Source: Miscanthus floridulus
Lineage: Eukaryota > Streptophyta > Magnoliopsida > Poales > Poaceae
Assembly: GCF_019320115.1 (NCBI RefSeq)
Contig: NC_089587.1
Location: forward strand, 89,608,939 to 89,672,938
DNA: 64,000 nucleotides
Direction: 5' to 3'
Below the pieces are notes generated by a model. It had not been told where the DNA came from. It made no database searches and worked only from the letters and a program-made list of their open reading frames with translations. The translations under genes were made by a program, and so were the position numbers. Below are positions 10,862 to 21,223 of the stretch, one piece after another. Each line of letters starts with the position of its first letter. Position 1 is the first letter of the stretch.

Positions 10862-12749
10862 CCCTCGCGCCATTGCTTCTTGTTCTTCTTTTTGTCAGGG
10901 CAATTGGAGGTGCCTTTGCCGATGTCCTCGTCTCACCTCACCTTGACATCGAGGCGATTGAAGATGGCTCCGACCGCTTCTTCACCCAAGGCATGGCTGG
11001 TGGCGATGTCTAGGAGTTTCTTGGTGGTTCATGGGCCCTTACGTCCTAGCTTGTGAACTAGAGACTCGTAGGTGGTCCTAGGCAGGAAAGCTCCTATAAC
11101 GTCAGCGTCGACGATGTTAGGGAGCTCGTTGCATTACCAGGAGAAGGGCCAGATATAACCACAGAGGGTTTCTCTGGCCTTCTACCAATAGTTCTTGAGG
11201 TCCCATGGGTTTCTAGGGTGCTTATATGTGCCCTGGAAGTTTCCCACAAAGATTCCCTTTAGGTCCACCCAACTTTGGATTCTATTCGATGGTAGGTGTT
11301 CCAACTAGGTTCTTGCCAAATCGACCAAGAACAATGGAAGGTTGCGGATAATGAAGTCGTGATTATCTACACCACTAACTTGGTAGGCAAGCAGATAGTC
11401 TTTGAGCCATAGTCTGGGGTTTGTTTCCCGAGAGTACTTCAGGATATTGGCTGGTGGTCGGTACCTTAGCTGGAAGACATCGTTGAGAATGTGTCGGTCA
11501 AAGACCTGAGGCCTCAGTAGGCTAGGGCTCGGGCTTCTATCCTTGTTGCTGTTGTAGCGTCCGCCATGATGAGGGTGATAGCCGTGTCTAGCTCCCTCTC
11601 TCGGGTCATCATAGGCGCGTCTGTGAGTGTCAAGGGTGTTGCGCACGTCACGGTTGCGGTCGAGATGCTGACGCACCAGGACCGCGTTGTGCTGCCTACT
11701 TCCTTATGGTTCCTGGTGGACCAATGTGTCCCTGCTAGGATGCTCTGAGGGTGTACGCTGGCTAACATCGAGCTCGCATCGCTGAGACAAAGAGCTTTCG
11801 ACCTGCTGCATCGCCGCACGCTCGAGCAGCGTGTGAATCTTGTGGTGGGCCTGATGATCCTCGGGTATTGCGACCTCTAGAAGGCCATGGAGCAAGGCTA
11901 CTGTGGCGGTGATCTTTTGGCTTGCCTGGGCAAAGTGAGGTAGGGCTTCATCGTCGATGATGATCCTTTAGTTCATGTCACGGGCCATGGCACGGGCGTG
12001 CCCGCCGTCTCCGAGGTGTTCGATTTCCTGATCGATCTCTGCGCATTCCTGCTCGAGCTAGAGTCGTGCTTCCTCGATCTCCCAGTGTCGGGCTTTCAGT
12101 TGTTCCACCGACATGCATGGTAGGGCCAATGTCTCCCTCTCGGCCTCATCATTGGGGTCATTTGTTGGGGTAGCCTCCCCCTCATTGATGATTTCGATGT
12201 GCCCCTCAGGGGTACCCATCATAAAGCATTCATGAGAGGGGTGATAGCTTCCCCTGCTAGAGTCAAAGCTAGAGGGTGACTCTATCTCCTCTACTAGGAG
12301 GTTGTGGAAAGATTCCACGAAGTGCTTGATTACCCCCATGAATTCATCGTTCATGGAAGGTGGAACCATACGTTGTGCCATAAGGTGGCCAACGGTCACC
12401 GTGGCGTTGCGGAGACTGAATGGAAGCACTGTTGAGGCACTCCATATGAGTTGTTTTAGAGAGAGGGGTTTCCCTCCGGCGAGCTATGCATGTCATTGGC
12501 GTCAGAGAAGGTGAGACAACGTGGGTCCTCCCTAGGCGACTAGGGTCCTAGGGAGACACCGGGCTGGTGCTCAAGCCTCTCGTAGTTGAGGCCGATGGAG
12601 GGGAGAGGTTGGATGGTAGAGTGAGCCAATACCAACTCTCCTCCCACTGTGATGATGAAGTCTAGGTCCCCGAAGCACACATGTGCGCCCAAGACCCAGC
12701 TGATACTATGGCTAGCCATCCATGGCCTAATGTTAATGTCGGAACGCAC
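10862..12749 (-). pseudogene. Gag region of element A (degraded)
   Basis: Minus-strand pieces at 12540-12749, 12058-12429, 11704-11895 and 11305-11676 together resemble a Tat-type gag, which would form the virus-like particle. The gag core lies around 11120-11500, with NPRLWLKDYLLAYQVSGV and a following segment reading LEHLPSNRIQSWVDLKGIF. This is the usual pattern of a WL..Y motif and an SW.DLK motif. Several frame changes and stops (mostly TAG) break it. The first small ORF after the PBS (12540-12749) corresponds to a leader ORF that element H also has. A lysine-rich stretch near 10890-10930 marks the gag C-terminus before the protease region. Confidence 0.7.
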
Positions 12750-12756
12750 AAAGGTC

Positions 12757-12775
12757 CCCTATCTAGCATGCCAAC
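12757..12775 (-). other. Primer-binding site of element A
   Basis: Directly after the LTR end, the minus strand reads GTTGGCATGCTAGATAGGGG. This is a slightly mutated form of the TGGCNCGCCAGGTAGGGG sites common in grass gypsy elements; element B has a less altered version. It marks where a tRNA would prime minus-strand DNA synthesis. Confidence 0.65.
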
Positions 12776-14194
12776 TGTCGGTGTTTCGAGTAAACACCAA
12801 TGAGTAAATTTGTGTTATTGTGCGTCTGGCTCGGATGGTGTGCTAAAAGACATAAGGTTTATACTGGTTCGGGCAAAATGTCCCTACGTCCAGTTTTATG
12901 GTTGCTGCTCATGTTATTAGCACTGAAAACTTCGTAGTAGGGGTAACAAACGAGCGAGAGAGGGACAGGTCCCAAGTCTCTGATGGAAAGGTCAACTAGA
13001 CACTGAGAGCTTGGTTGCTGCTCAGCTCTATGTGATGTGATGTGTGGTGTGTTGAATTGATCCATCCCTCTAGTGGGGTGCCCTACCTTTCCTTTTATAG
13101 ACCAAGGGGAAGCAGGGATTACAGATGGGAGAAAGAAGAAAAATCAGAGGCAAAGGCAGTCCTTTGAAGGTGCCGGGTCTTCCTTTTCCTCTGAGCGAGC
13201 CCTGCTGACATGATAGACGATGCTAGGGATAGCTCCATGCTGGGCGTCTGTCCGCTAATGATGCCATGCTCTGGCCTGATCAGCAAGTGGTCAGGTCCCA
13301 TCCCGCCCCCATGGGCGGTGCGACGGGCCAGTATGCTAATCTACGACCCTACGGGAAGCAGACGACATAGTGACCGTATGTCCTTTACTGTAGAAGATGC
13401 AAGTGTCCTCCTAGACCGTAGTGGTTGTCGTATTCTTCCATCAGGATCCGCGCCCGAGGGCAAATGGCGGCACCCACAACACTATAAGATAAATGTCAAC
13501 GCCTACAACACTATTCGAGCTCTGACATGCCTAGAAGGGCATAAAGCACCTATCTTGTCATATCCTGATGGTACTTTCCTATAGGCGTGCAGGGTATGGT
13601 CCTCGGTATTGCAGTTGACTTGAGTGCCCTACCTTATCTGCACGCGTAGTTATGAAGGAGCAGCGTGAAGACGTCGGGCGAGGCAGAGCTAGCCCCCGAA
13701 CATCGGGCGAGGCGGAGTCTTCTCCTAGATGTGTGGTGAGGCGGAGTCTGTCCCTAGATGTCGGGCGAGGTGGAGCCAGCCCCCGGACGTCGGGTGAGGC
13801 AGAGCTAGCCCCCGAACATCGGGTGAGGCGGAGTCTACCCTCAGACGTCGGGTGGGGCAGAGCCAGCCCCCGGACATCGGGCGAGGTGGAGTCTGCCCTC
13901 AGACGTTGGGCGAGGCGGAGTCAGCCCTCGGACATCGGGCGAGGCAGAGTCTGCCCTCAGACGTTGGGTGAGACGGAGCGAGCCCCCGGGGGTCGACAAG
14001 GCGGAGTCTGCCCTTAGATATCGGGCGAGGCGGAGCCACCCCTCGAGAGTCAGCTTGAGGCAGGGACTATGGTCGTGGTGGACGGATGATGAGTGACCCA
14101 ACAAGCGGTGTAGTCGCGCTCTTGATCACGCGGATGAATCAACGTTCGACGATCATTAGCTCCTCTTCGGGTACCCTAATATTGGTCCCCGACA
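12776..14194 (-). repeat. 5' LTR of element A (1419 bp)
   Basis: On the plus strand the block begins TGTCGGTG and ends CCCCGACA, giving the TG...CA ends and short inverted termini of an LTR. The minus-strand end at 12776 abuts a primer-binding site. A minus-strand TATA box (TCTATAAAAGG) lies at about 13091-13101. The upstream (U3) part holds the minisatellite at 13668-14060. Only this LTR is in the window, so the boundary rests on termini, PBS and TATA rather than on comparison with the 3' LTR. Confidence 0.8.
13668..14060. repeat. Minisatellite of about 30-bp units in the LTR of A
   Basis: About a dozen imperfect tandem units contain CGTCGGGCGAGGCGGAG followed by variable AGCCAGCCCCCGGA or TCTGCCCTCAGA. 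They alternate between these two flavours, suggesting a higher-order unit near 60 bp. The array lies in the U3 half of the LTR of element A and is GC- and CpG-rich. It has no spacers, so it is not a CRISPR array. Confidence 0.85.
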
Positions 14195-15894
14195 GAACTG
14201 TTACTGCTTGTGCCACTACATTAGTTATCCATTACTCTCTCAACTTTAGAGTTCAAACCTACTGCTTTTCTGAAGCAGAATTGTGGCAAGGCATCTTTCA
14301 GACAACATGATTATCATCACCCAACCCCCAAAAACACCTGAATACATGTGGCAAGGCAATGCAACCTCTGTTCAAATAAATCGGTTTTCAATCTGAACCT
14401 AGAAATTAGCTTTATAATATTATAAGCTGTTCTCAGCTGAGTATTCTATAACCATAAGAAGGTGAAGGATTATACTATTCTGGGTAAAGTAGTTGGAGAA
14501 TCCTTCATGCACACAATATCACATATATTGAAATTAATGTATCCATAACCTAGAAAAATGTGCCATTTTTCTGTCAGACAAAAATACATTCCTCTTCAAC
14601 AAAGTTTGTGAGCTAATCAACTTAGTCATTTTTAGCCTATGCATGTACAATAAGGGATAGATAAAGTTAAAGACATTATGGAATAAAAGATGACTCCAGG
14701 CATTTCACACCAACTAAGAAAAGAAGAGAAATATGCAGGAAAAGGCATTACTAACAAATCACTGTATGGTTCACTGTGCAGCAACAGGGGGCAACCAGAC
14801 AAGGGCATAAGGGTGAGGTTGCAGCCTTTAGGGGCAGCACTTGGCCACTTGAGGACTGGGCACCAGTCACCTAACGCCCTGGCTGGCTGGGGGCTTGGCG
14901 AACGCTGGCCGGTTTACGCTGGTGGGCACGGGGCTAGCCGACGGGGTGAGGTTGGCCCAACAGGTTCTAAGCTATTGGCAAACAAATATAGACAGGAAAC
15001 AAATATAGTCAGGAAAATTAGGAAACAAATATAGACAGGAAAATCAATCTAGGCTTCAGAAAACAAATAATGCACTGGGTGGCTGCTTAGTTTCGGCAGA
15101 GGTTGCGGTTACCAACGTTGTCAAACTTAAATATGTAGCCTCCAGACTGAGAAAATATATATGCATCTCATACTAACATTGCAAGCCAAACTGGTAGAGT
15201 TCCAATTGATATCAATTGGAATTGATCTACTATTTATTTCTGACCCTACAAGAATCCTAAATATTTTCACATGCTTCTAGTGCATGGCCTTCAAAACTAT
15301 TCATGATCCAGCTGACACCTTGATTAGGATAACCATTGAGACAAGCATGTCATCGTACGATCAATGATCTATGAGATTATTGAGAATCACTCTGAGAGAG
15401 GGTCCATCATCACTGAACAAAGAGGCATATATCTTACCAAAAAAGGGCTAACCTTACATTGCAGACTACAACTAAACTCTAAGGGGATGCTACTGTTAGT
15501 ATCATAAACATAAAACATAATTAACTTGAGACAATTTGAAGTTAACTTGAGACAATTTGAAGTTAACTTGAGCTGTCAGTATCATTAGTTTTGTCACTGC
15601 AAAAGGTGGTTACGGAAAAAGGAGTTGTAGATCTGAAAACCTAAACATTTCCATCTCCAAAAGAAAAGATCCGAACAGGTATATCTCAACATACCTCACA
15701 GCAGGTGATGGCAATGCCGCTGGAGTGTTGGTCCCAGCTGGTCGAGGCCGATGAACGGAGGTGCGGCGAGAACAGCGTCGGTGAGTCGTAGTGGCGGCGG
15801 CTTGGCGAGGTCGTCCAATGTCTTCGCGGTCGTGGGCGCAGGGGTCGCAGGTGTTGCGTCGCGTCGCGTCCAGCAGCGGTGGCTTGGTGAGGTT
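14195..15894. other. Spacer without recognisable gene
   Basis: Mostly AT-rich, with no ORF I can assign. Visible details are a perfect 22-bp palindrome at 15200-15221 (core CCAATTGATATCAATTGG), two and a half copies of a 21-bp repeat (TTAACTTGAGACAATTTGAAG) around 15520-15572, and a GC-rich end (15690-15894) that continues beyond the copia element at 28946. A GC-rich patch at about 14810-14965 has no clear coding frame. Confidence 0.5.
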
Positions 15895-17485
15895 TGAAAG
15901 CATCAAGGCCCCTAGTTGGGTTTCGGTGATTAATGACAATACAAGATTACTATGACTAACGTGTGTTTTGCAGAGGCAATTAAGTTAGGTCATGGTAATG
16001 GAGATCGATTGGGCAATCAAGGTTGTCATACCCCTACGATGGAAATCGTTTCGGTTTTCAGAGGATGGACGACAAGGTTAAGGATGACTAGTTCTAAGTG
16101 TCGATTGGAGTTGGAGTGACACTTGGAGTAGTTTAGGACTTTGTTTTTTTCTTTGGCCGTAGGGGGGGTATGGACGCGTAGCTTGACCTAGTTGAGTCAA
16201 GTGAGTTAGGTGTGGTGCACACTTGTTAAAACTAGCTCTAGGTAGCTCCTATGAATGCCTAAGATCCTTTGGAGCAAACTTCATTCACATATGATCGAGA
16301 GTTGGAAGTGAATGGAGGGTCAAATGCTGACCGGACGCTGGCCCCGGTGCGACCGGACGCTGGCCGCAGGGTCCGGTCAGTTCATTTGATCAGCTATCTA
16401 CGTTCGGTGCGATCGGACGCTGGAGAGGTCAAGTGACCGAACGCTGAAAGGTAGTGTCCGGTCGACTCCAGTAAGGTTCTAGAGAAGGGAATCTATGACC
16501 GGACGTGTCTGGTCAATACTGATCGGACCTTGAGGGTTCAGCGTCTGGTCGAGTCCAGTAAGGTTCTAGTAAGGGTTTTATGCGACCGGACGCGTCCGGT
16601 CAGTGCTGACCGGACCCTGCCAGCGTCCGGTCAACTCATTGTTACTGGTTCGTGGGTTGAACTGACCGAAGCGTCCGATCAACATGACCGGAGCGTCCGG
16701 TCACCCCACAGAAGCTCATAACGGTTCGTTTTTCAGGCTGCCTTATAAATAGAAGCTCCACTCGTGTGTGGAGTCACTTTTGCTCATTCTAACAGCTGAG
16801 AAACACGTTTGTGAGTGTCAAGAAGAGCAAGGTCCTAGTGAGGTGATTGAGATTTGAGAATCCAAGAGAGTAGCCTCATTAGTGAATCAAGAGTAGTCAA
16901 GTGTGCATCCATCTTCTCATTAGGCTTTGCGTGGTCAAGTGAGAGTTCGTACTTGTTACTCTTGGTGATCGCCATCACCTAGACAGCTTGGTGGTGGTTG
17001 GGAGCTTGGTGATCACCCGGTGGAGCTTGTGGGTGACCCAACTCAAGTTGTGAGCGGCTTTAGGTGATTCACCACGATGGAGTGTCGAAGAATCAACCCG
17101 TAGAGAGCACTTGATCCTTACGCGGATCAAGGGGGAGCTACACCCTTGCGTGGGTGCTCCAACGAGGACTAGTGGGGAGTGGTGACTCTCCGATACCTCG
17201 ACAAAACATCACCGCGTTCCTCTCTCTCCTTACTTTGAGCATTTTACTTTGAGCATTTACTTTGAGTATTTACTTTGTGCAATTCAATACTTGTCTTTAC
17301 ATTCATAGAATTGCCATGCTAGAGTTAGTTTAGAACATAGGTTGCAAGTCCTTTGTGCGTTAGTTTGATAGAAACACTTTGCTAGGCACAAGGGGTTAAT
17401 TGGGCTATCTGTAGGATTTGATTATTGCAAAAAAATTTAGAATTAGCCCAATTTACCCCACCTCTTGGGCATCTTGATCCTTTCA
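15895..17485 (+). repeat. Left LTR of element D
   Basis: The LTR starts TGAAAGCATCAAGG and ends GATCCTTTCA, followed by the PBS. A TATA box (TTATAAATAG) lies at about 16744-16753. Upstream, 16325-16715 is packed with ACCGGACGC and GCGTCCGGT motifs in both orientations. It aligns along its whole length to 27368-28945. Confidence 0.93.
16325..16715. promoter_or_regulatory. U3 array of GACCGGACGC / GCGTCCGGTC motifs (left LTR)
   Basis: Immediately upstream of the TATA box, the sequence repeatedly pairs ACCGGACGCTG with GCGTCCGGTCA, so that many sites form short inverted repeats. The clustered position in U3 suggests enhancer or transcription-factor sites, but no binding factor can be named from sequence. 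The right LTR has the same array at about 27805-28175. Confidence 0.6.
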
Positions 17486-17487
17486 AT

Positions 17488-17499
17488 TGGTATCAGAGC
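17488..17499 (+). other. Primer-binding site of element D
   Basis: TGGTATCAGAGC, two bases after the LTR end, is the standard site complementary to the 3' end of initiator tRNA-Met used by plant copia elements. Confidence 0.9.
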
Positions 17500-17538
17500 C
17501 TCGTGCTCACATTTTTAAGCTTAACCGCTTAGAGCAAG

Positions 17539-18459
17539 ATGTCTCATGGGGATGGACCTCCTCCTATCTTTGAGGGAGATGACTTTCCATATTGGAAAAT
17601 CCGCATGGATGCGTACTTAGAAGCTCTAGATGTTGGTATTCTTAGAGCCGCCTCACAAGGCTTCCCAAAACCTCAAAATGCTACTAACCTACAAGGCGAT
17701 GATGTTAATTATGAAAAATGGAATGCAAAGGCTCGCAACACCATCTTTAGATGCAAAGATGTGTTCAATCGTGTAAGGAACCACAAAGATGCCCATGCAC
17801 TATGGTTGGACGTTTGTGCGCTCCATGAGGGAACCAAGAGTGAGCATGAGGAACGCTATCATCTTGTGATTAAAAAGCTAAATTCATTTGAGATGCTTCC
17901 CAAAGAAAGTGCTAATGAAATGTATTCTCGTTTAAATGTTCTTGTAGAGGAAGTCAATGGGCTTGGACTTACTCAAATGTCACCATCCGACATTGTGAGA
18001 AAGATCTTAAGTGTCCTCCCCATTGACAAATATGGGCATATTGTGACTGTGCTATATCAAGGTGATCTTTCTACCGCTACACCGACACAAATCTTGGGAA
18101 AAATCAATGCTCATGAGATGTACATGCACATCACGCCACAAGACGGCTCATCCTCTACAAAGAAGAAAGAGAAGGATTTAGCATCTCAAGTAATGAAGAT
18201 GAAGATGAGAAGAAAAAGAATAAGCCATACAAGAAGAGAGATGGCAAGAAGAAGGACTTCCATAAGAAGAAGAAGTGTGGAAAGGCCTACATTGTCGGTG
18301 ATTGGCTCACGGACATTGATTCATCAAGTGGATCATCTGATGATGATAGTGACAATGAGAAGGTGGCCGCCATTGCTATTGATCTTGCATCTTCACCGCC
18401 ACCATCACCATCATCCTCTACACACCTATGCCTTATGGCCAAGGGTGAACGCAAGGTAA
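17539..18459 (+). CDS. Copia gag, N-terminal part (element D)
   Basis: ATG 17539 is the first start after the PBS. The product begins MSHGDGPPPIFEGDDFPYWK, the substrate-like gag N-terminus typical of SIRE/Opie elements (UBN2/DUF4219-type gag). The segments NAKARNTIFRCKDVFNRV and LTQMSPSDIVRKILSVLP belong to the gag core, which assembles the particle. The true frame is lost near 18175-18195: from there a basic and acidic tail with KKKCGKAYIVGDWLTDID is read in the frame of the next ORF. The last part of this ORF, after about residue 215, is therefore out of frame and not genuine. About 210 residues are supported. Confidence 0.85.
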   Translation: MSHGDGPPPIFEGDDFPYWKIRMDAYLEALDVGILRAASQGFPKPQNATNLQGDDVNYEKWNAKARNTIFRCKDVFNRVRNHKDAHALWLDVCALHEGTKSEHEERYHLVIKKLNSFEMLPKESANEMYSRLNVLVEEVNGLGLTQMSPSDIVRKILSVLPIDKYGHIVTVLYQGDLSTATPTQILGKINAHEMYMHITPQDGSSSTKKKEKDLASQVMKMKMRRKRISHTRREMARRRTSIRRRSVERPTLSVIGSRTLIHQVDHLMMIVTMRRWPPLLLILHLHRHHHHHPLHTYALWPRVNAR

Positions 18460-19633
18460 CTAAGAGTGATGATAGTAGTGATGATGAGCATGCTAGTGAT
18501 GATGATAGCGATAGCGATGATGATGATTCACCCACATATGATGATCTTGTCAAAATACTAAGAAAATACACTAAGATCATTAGAAAGAGTAGAGCTACCA
18601 ATGAAAAGCTTGATGCTAAAAATGATTCACTCTTAGCTAAGTGTGATACATTGGAAAATGCTATTGATGAGCTTAGAGAAACCAATGATGCTATATCATC
18701 CAAACTCAAGGAGCTCAAATCTTCCAAGAAAGAGCTTAAAGATAAACATGATAAACTTGAGTGGGTGCACAATGAACTCATCACTAGCCATAACAAGCTA
18801 AAAGATGAATGCACTACTCTTAAGATTAATTATGATACTCTTGTTATTGCTCAAGAATTTCTACCAAATGAGCCGCATTATGCTACTAACCATGTTGTCA
18901 AGATTGATATAGCTACTTCATGTGATGATTTAATTGATGAAAGCATTGAGCATGGATCTAGTAGCAAAGGCAAGCAAGTGGTTGAGTGCAATGACTATGA
19001 TGAGTATGTCAAGCTCAAGAGTGATAATGAGAAGCTCATGAAAGATCTTGAAGAGATGAAAAGTCATAACATCATTGTGCTAGAAACTCTTGATCATGAC
19101 AAAGAGTTGATCCTTGAGAATGAGAAGCTCAAAGAAGAAAACAAGAAGCTCAAGGAAGAGAAGAACAATGATGTTCTCAAGAAAGAGAACAAGAAGCTCA
19201 AGATGGAGAAAGAACATCTCAAGGTGGGATTGAGCAAGTTTGCTAGAGGCAAGCATCTCCAAAGTGAGCTACTTATGAACACCGTCATGAAGATGAATAG
19301 AAGTGGCATTGGATATGTAGCAAGTGTAGAAAAGAAGAAGGCTCAAGCTCAACAACAACAATCAAAGCCAAAGCCAAAGCCAAAGAGATGTTTTGAGTGT
19401 GGACAAGAAGGCCACTTTGCTCATGAGTGTCAAACTCCACCACCACAACTCTTGCCCAAGCATGGTAGACCCTTTGCTTTCAATGCTCACTACATGCTTA
19501 GAAAAGATTCTAGTGGAAAGATGAAAGTCATGTTCTTAGGACCCCCAACAAAAGTAGACCTAAGAAGATTTGGGTGGCTAAGTCACTTGTTGAGAAGGTG
19601 AAGGGCCCTCAACAAGTTTGGATTCCTAAAGTT
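18190..19633 (+). CDS. Copia gag, C-terminal part with coiled coil and zinc knuckle
   Basis: After the frameshift, this frame carries a lysine-rich then strongly acidic segment (about 18190-18530), long Lys/Glu-rich heptad-like coiled coil (about 18560-19260), and a CCHC zinc knuckle CFECGQEGHFAHEC at 19389-19430, the RNA-binding nucleocapsid motif. The listed open stretch is 18363-19601. Near 19560 a second frame change leads into KIWVAKSLVEKVKGPQQVW, ending at TGA 19634. That last part is in frame with pol, with a further TAG at 19649. Gag and pol separated by stop codons in one frame is the arrangement known from SIRE1, where suppression has been proposed. Here it may be natural or decay. 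Confidence 0.85.
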
Positions 19634-19651
19634 TGAATCTCATGTGTGTAG

Positions 19652-21223
19652 GTGAACTACAAGACCGGTGGAAGTCATTGGGTTATTGATAGTGGTTGCA
19701 CTCAACATATGACCGGTGATCCTCGTATGTTCACCTCACTAGATGAAGAGGTAGATGGGCAAGAGAAAATAACATTTAGAGATAACTCAAAGGGCAAGGT
19801 TAAAGGATTGGGCAAAGTGGCAATATCAAATGATCATTCCATCTCCAATGTGCTCTATGTTGCTTCATTGAGCTTCAACTTGCTATCCGTTGGGCAATTA
19901 TGTGATCTTGGCTTCCAATGCTTGTTCACCGAGAAGGAAGTTGTTGTATCCAAGGTAGATGACAATCAAGTGATATTCAATGGATTTAGATACAACAACT
20001 TATATCTAGTTGACTTCACCTCCGAAGATGCAAATTTGAAGACTTGCCTATTCACCAAAATAACACTTGGGTGGCTATGGCATAGAAGACTTGCTCATGT
20101 TGGGATGAGCTCACTCAAGAAGCTTATGAAGAATGATTTGGTGAGAGGGTTGAATGATGTGAAGTTTGAGAAGGACAAGCTTTGTAGTGCATGTCAAGCC
20201 GGCAAGCAAGTTGCAAACACTCATCCAACCAAAGCTTTCATGTCAACCACAAGAGTGCTAGAACTCCTACACATGGATTTATTTGGACCTACAACATACA
20301 AGAGTTTGGGAGGAAATCTCTATTATCTTGTGATTGTGGATGACTATTCAAGGTATACATGGGTGTTCTTCCTTCATGATAAATCTAAAGTTGCATCTTG
20401 CTTCAAGAAGTTTGCCAAGAGAGCTCAAAATGAATTTGAAGTGAAGCTCAAGAAGATTAGAAGTGACAATGGCAAAGAATTTGACAACACAAATATTGAA
20501 GCCTATTGTGATGAAGTTGGAATCAAACATGAAGTCTCCGTAACTTATACTCCTCAACAAAATGGTGTAGTTGAGAGGAAAAACCGGACTTTGATCACTC
20601 TTGCAAGGACAATACTAGATGAGTACAACACCCCCGAAGCTCTATGGGCAGAAGCAATCAACACCGCATGTTATGCATCCAACCGCCTATTTCTTCAAAA
20701 ATTCCTTGGCAAGACACCTTATGAGTTGCTTAATGGTAAGAAGCCAGACGTCTCATTCTTTAGGGTGTTTGGTTGCAAATGCTATATCTACAAGAAGCGG
20801 CAACACCTAGGGAAGTTCCAAAGATGTTGTCATATTGGTTTTCTTGTTGGTTACTCATCAAAGTCCAAAGCATATAGATTATTTAATCATGCCACTGGCT
20901 TGGTTGAAGAAACATATGATGTGGAATTTGATGAATCTAACGGCTCCCAAGGAGCACATGAGAATCTTGATGATGTAGGTGATGAACCATTGAGGGAGGC
21001 CATGAAGAATATTCCGGTGGGAGACATCAAGCCAAAAGATGATGTACAAGTCATTAACCAACCCTCTTCATCAAGTGTGCCACAAGATGGTGAAAAAGAT
21101 GGGAGAGTAGAAAATGAAGATACTCATATCTCCCATGAGCAAATGGTGGTACAAGCACAAGACATTGATGCTCCACAACCTCCTCCTCAAGTGGTCAATA
21201 GAAGAAATACACCTCTCCTATAA
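19652..21223 (+). CDS. Copia pol, part 1: protease and integrase (element D)
   Basis: The frame opens right after the gag stop. Protease is marked by HWVIDSGCTQHMTGD (catalytic Asp codon 19688-19690). The integrase zinc-binding region has LWHRRLAHVGMSSLKKLMKN and CSACQAGKQ. The catalytic core shows MDLFGP (first Asp), VIVDDYSRYTWVFFL, RSDNGKEF (second Asp) and TPQQNGVVERKNRTL (Glu). All three catalytic residues are present. The copia-typical GKTPYELLNGKKP and FRVFGCKCYI follow. The product cuts the polyprotein and inserts the DNA copy. The TAA at 21221-21223 lies within pol: the same frame continues into RT, so this is a premature stop where a Gln CAA codon would fit. Confidence 0.93.
   Translation: MNYKTGGSHWVIDSGCTQHMTGDPRMFTSLDEEVDGQEKITFRDNSKGKVKGLGKVAISNDHSISNVLYVASLSFNLLSVGQLCDLGFQCLFTEKEVVVSKVDDNQVIFNGFRYNNLYLVDFTSEDANLKTCLFTKITLGWLWHRRLAHVGMSSLKKLMKNDLVRGLNDVKFEKDKLCSACQAGKQVANTHPTKAFMSTTRVLELLHMDLFGPTTYKSLGGNLYYLVIVDDYSRYTWVFFLHDKSKVASCFKKFAKRAQNEFEVKLKKIRSDNGKEFDNTNIEAYCDEVGIKHEVSVTYTPQQNGVVERKNRTLITLARTILDEYNTPEALWAEAINTACYASNRLFLQKFLGKTPYELLNGKKPDVSFFRVFGCKCYIYKKRQHLGKFQRCCHIGFLVGYSSKSKAYRLFNHATGLVEETYDVEFDESNGSQGAHENLDDVGDEPLREAMKNIPVGDIKPKDDVQVINQPSSSSVPQDGEKDGRVENEDTHISHEQMVVQAQDIDAPQPPPQVVNRRNTPLL

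Larger units (their letters stand above)
1..14194 (-). mobile_element. Element A: Tat-like Ty3/gypsy LTR retrotransposon, left end outside window
   Basis: Read on the minus strand from 14194 leftwards, this element shows a 5' LTR, a primer-binding site, gag, protease (MDGGS motif), reverse transcriptase, RNase H, a second RNase H of the type starting YFDGS, and integrase running off the left edge. Two RNase H regions before integrase is a known trait of the Tat lineage of Ty3/gypsy. The pol is interrupted by element B: the sequence left of B (ending at 1833) and right of B (from 8769) joins into one RNase H reading frame once B and one TSD copy are removed. Stops, frameshifts and lost catalytic residues show it is dead. 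The 3' LTR and left TSD lie outside the window. The bases after the 5' LTR (14195-14199, GAACT) would be the right TSD. Lineage is inferred from domain order and motifs. Confidence 0.85.

Noticed and set aside
13668..14060. Regular repeats that could be mistaken for a CRISPR array
   Set aside because: Units are contiguous and imperfect without unique spacers, and they lie inside a plant LTR.
18287..18814. 175-codon minus-strand ORF, Ser/Leu-rich
   Set aside because: It is the antisense shadow of the acidic and Lys-rich gag segment of the copia element.
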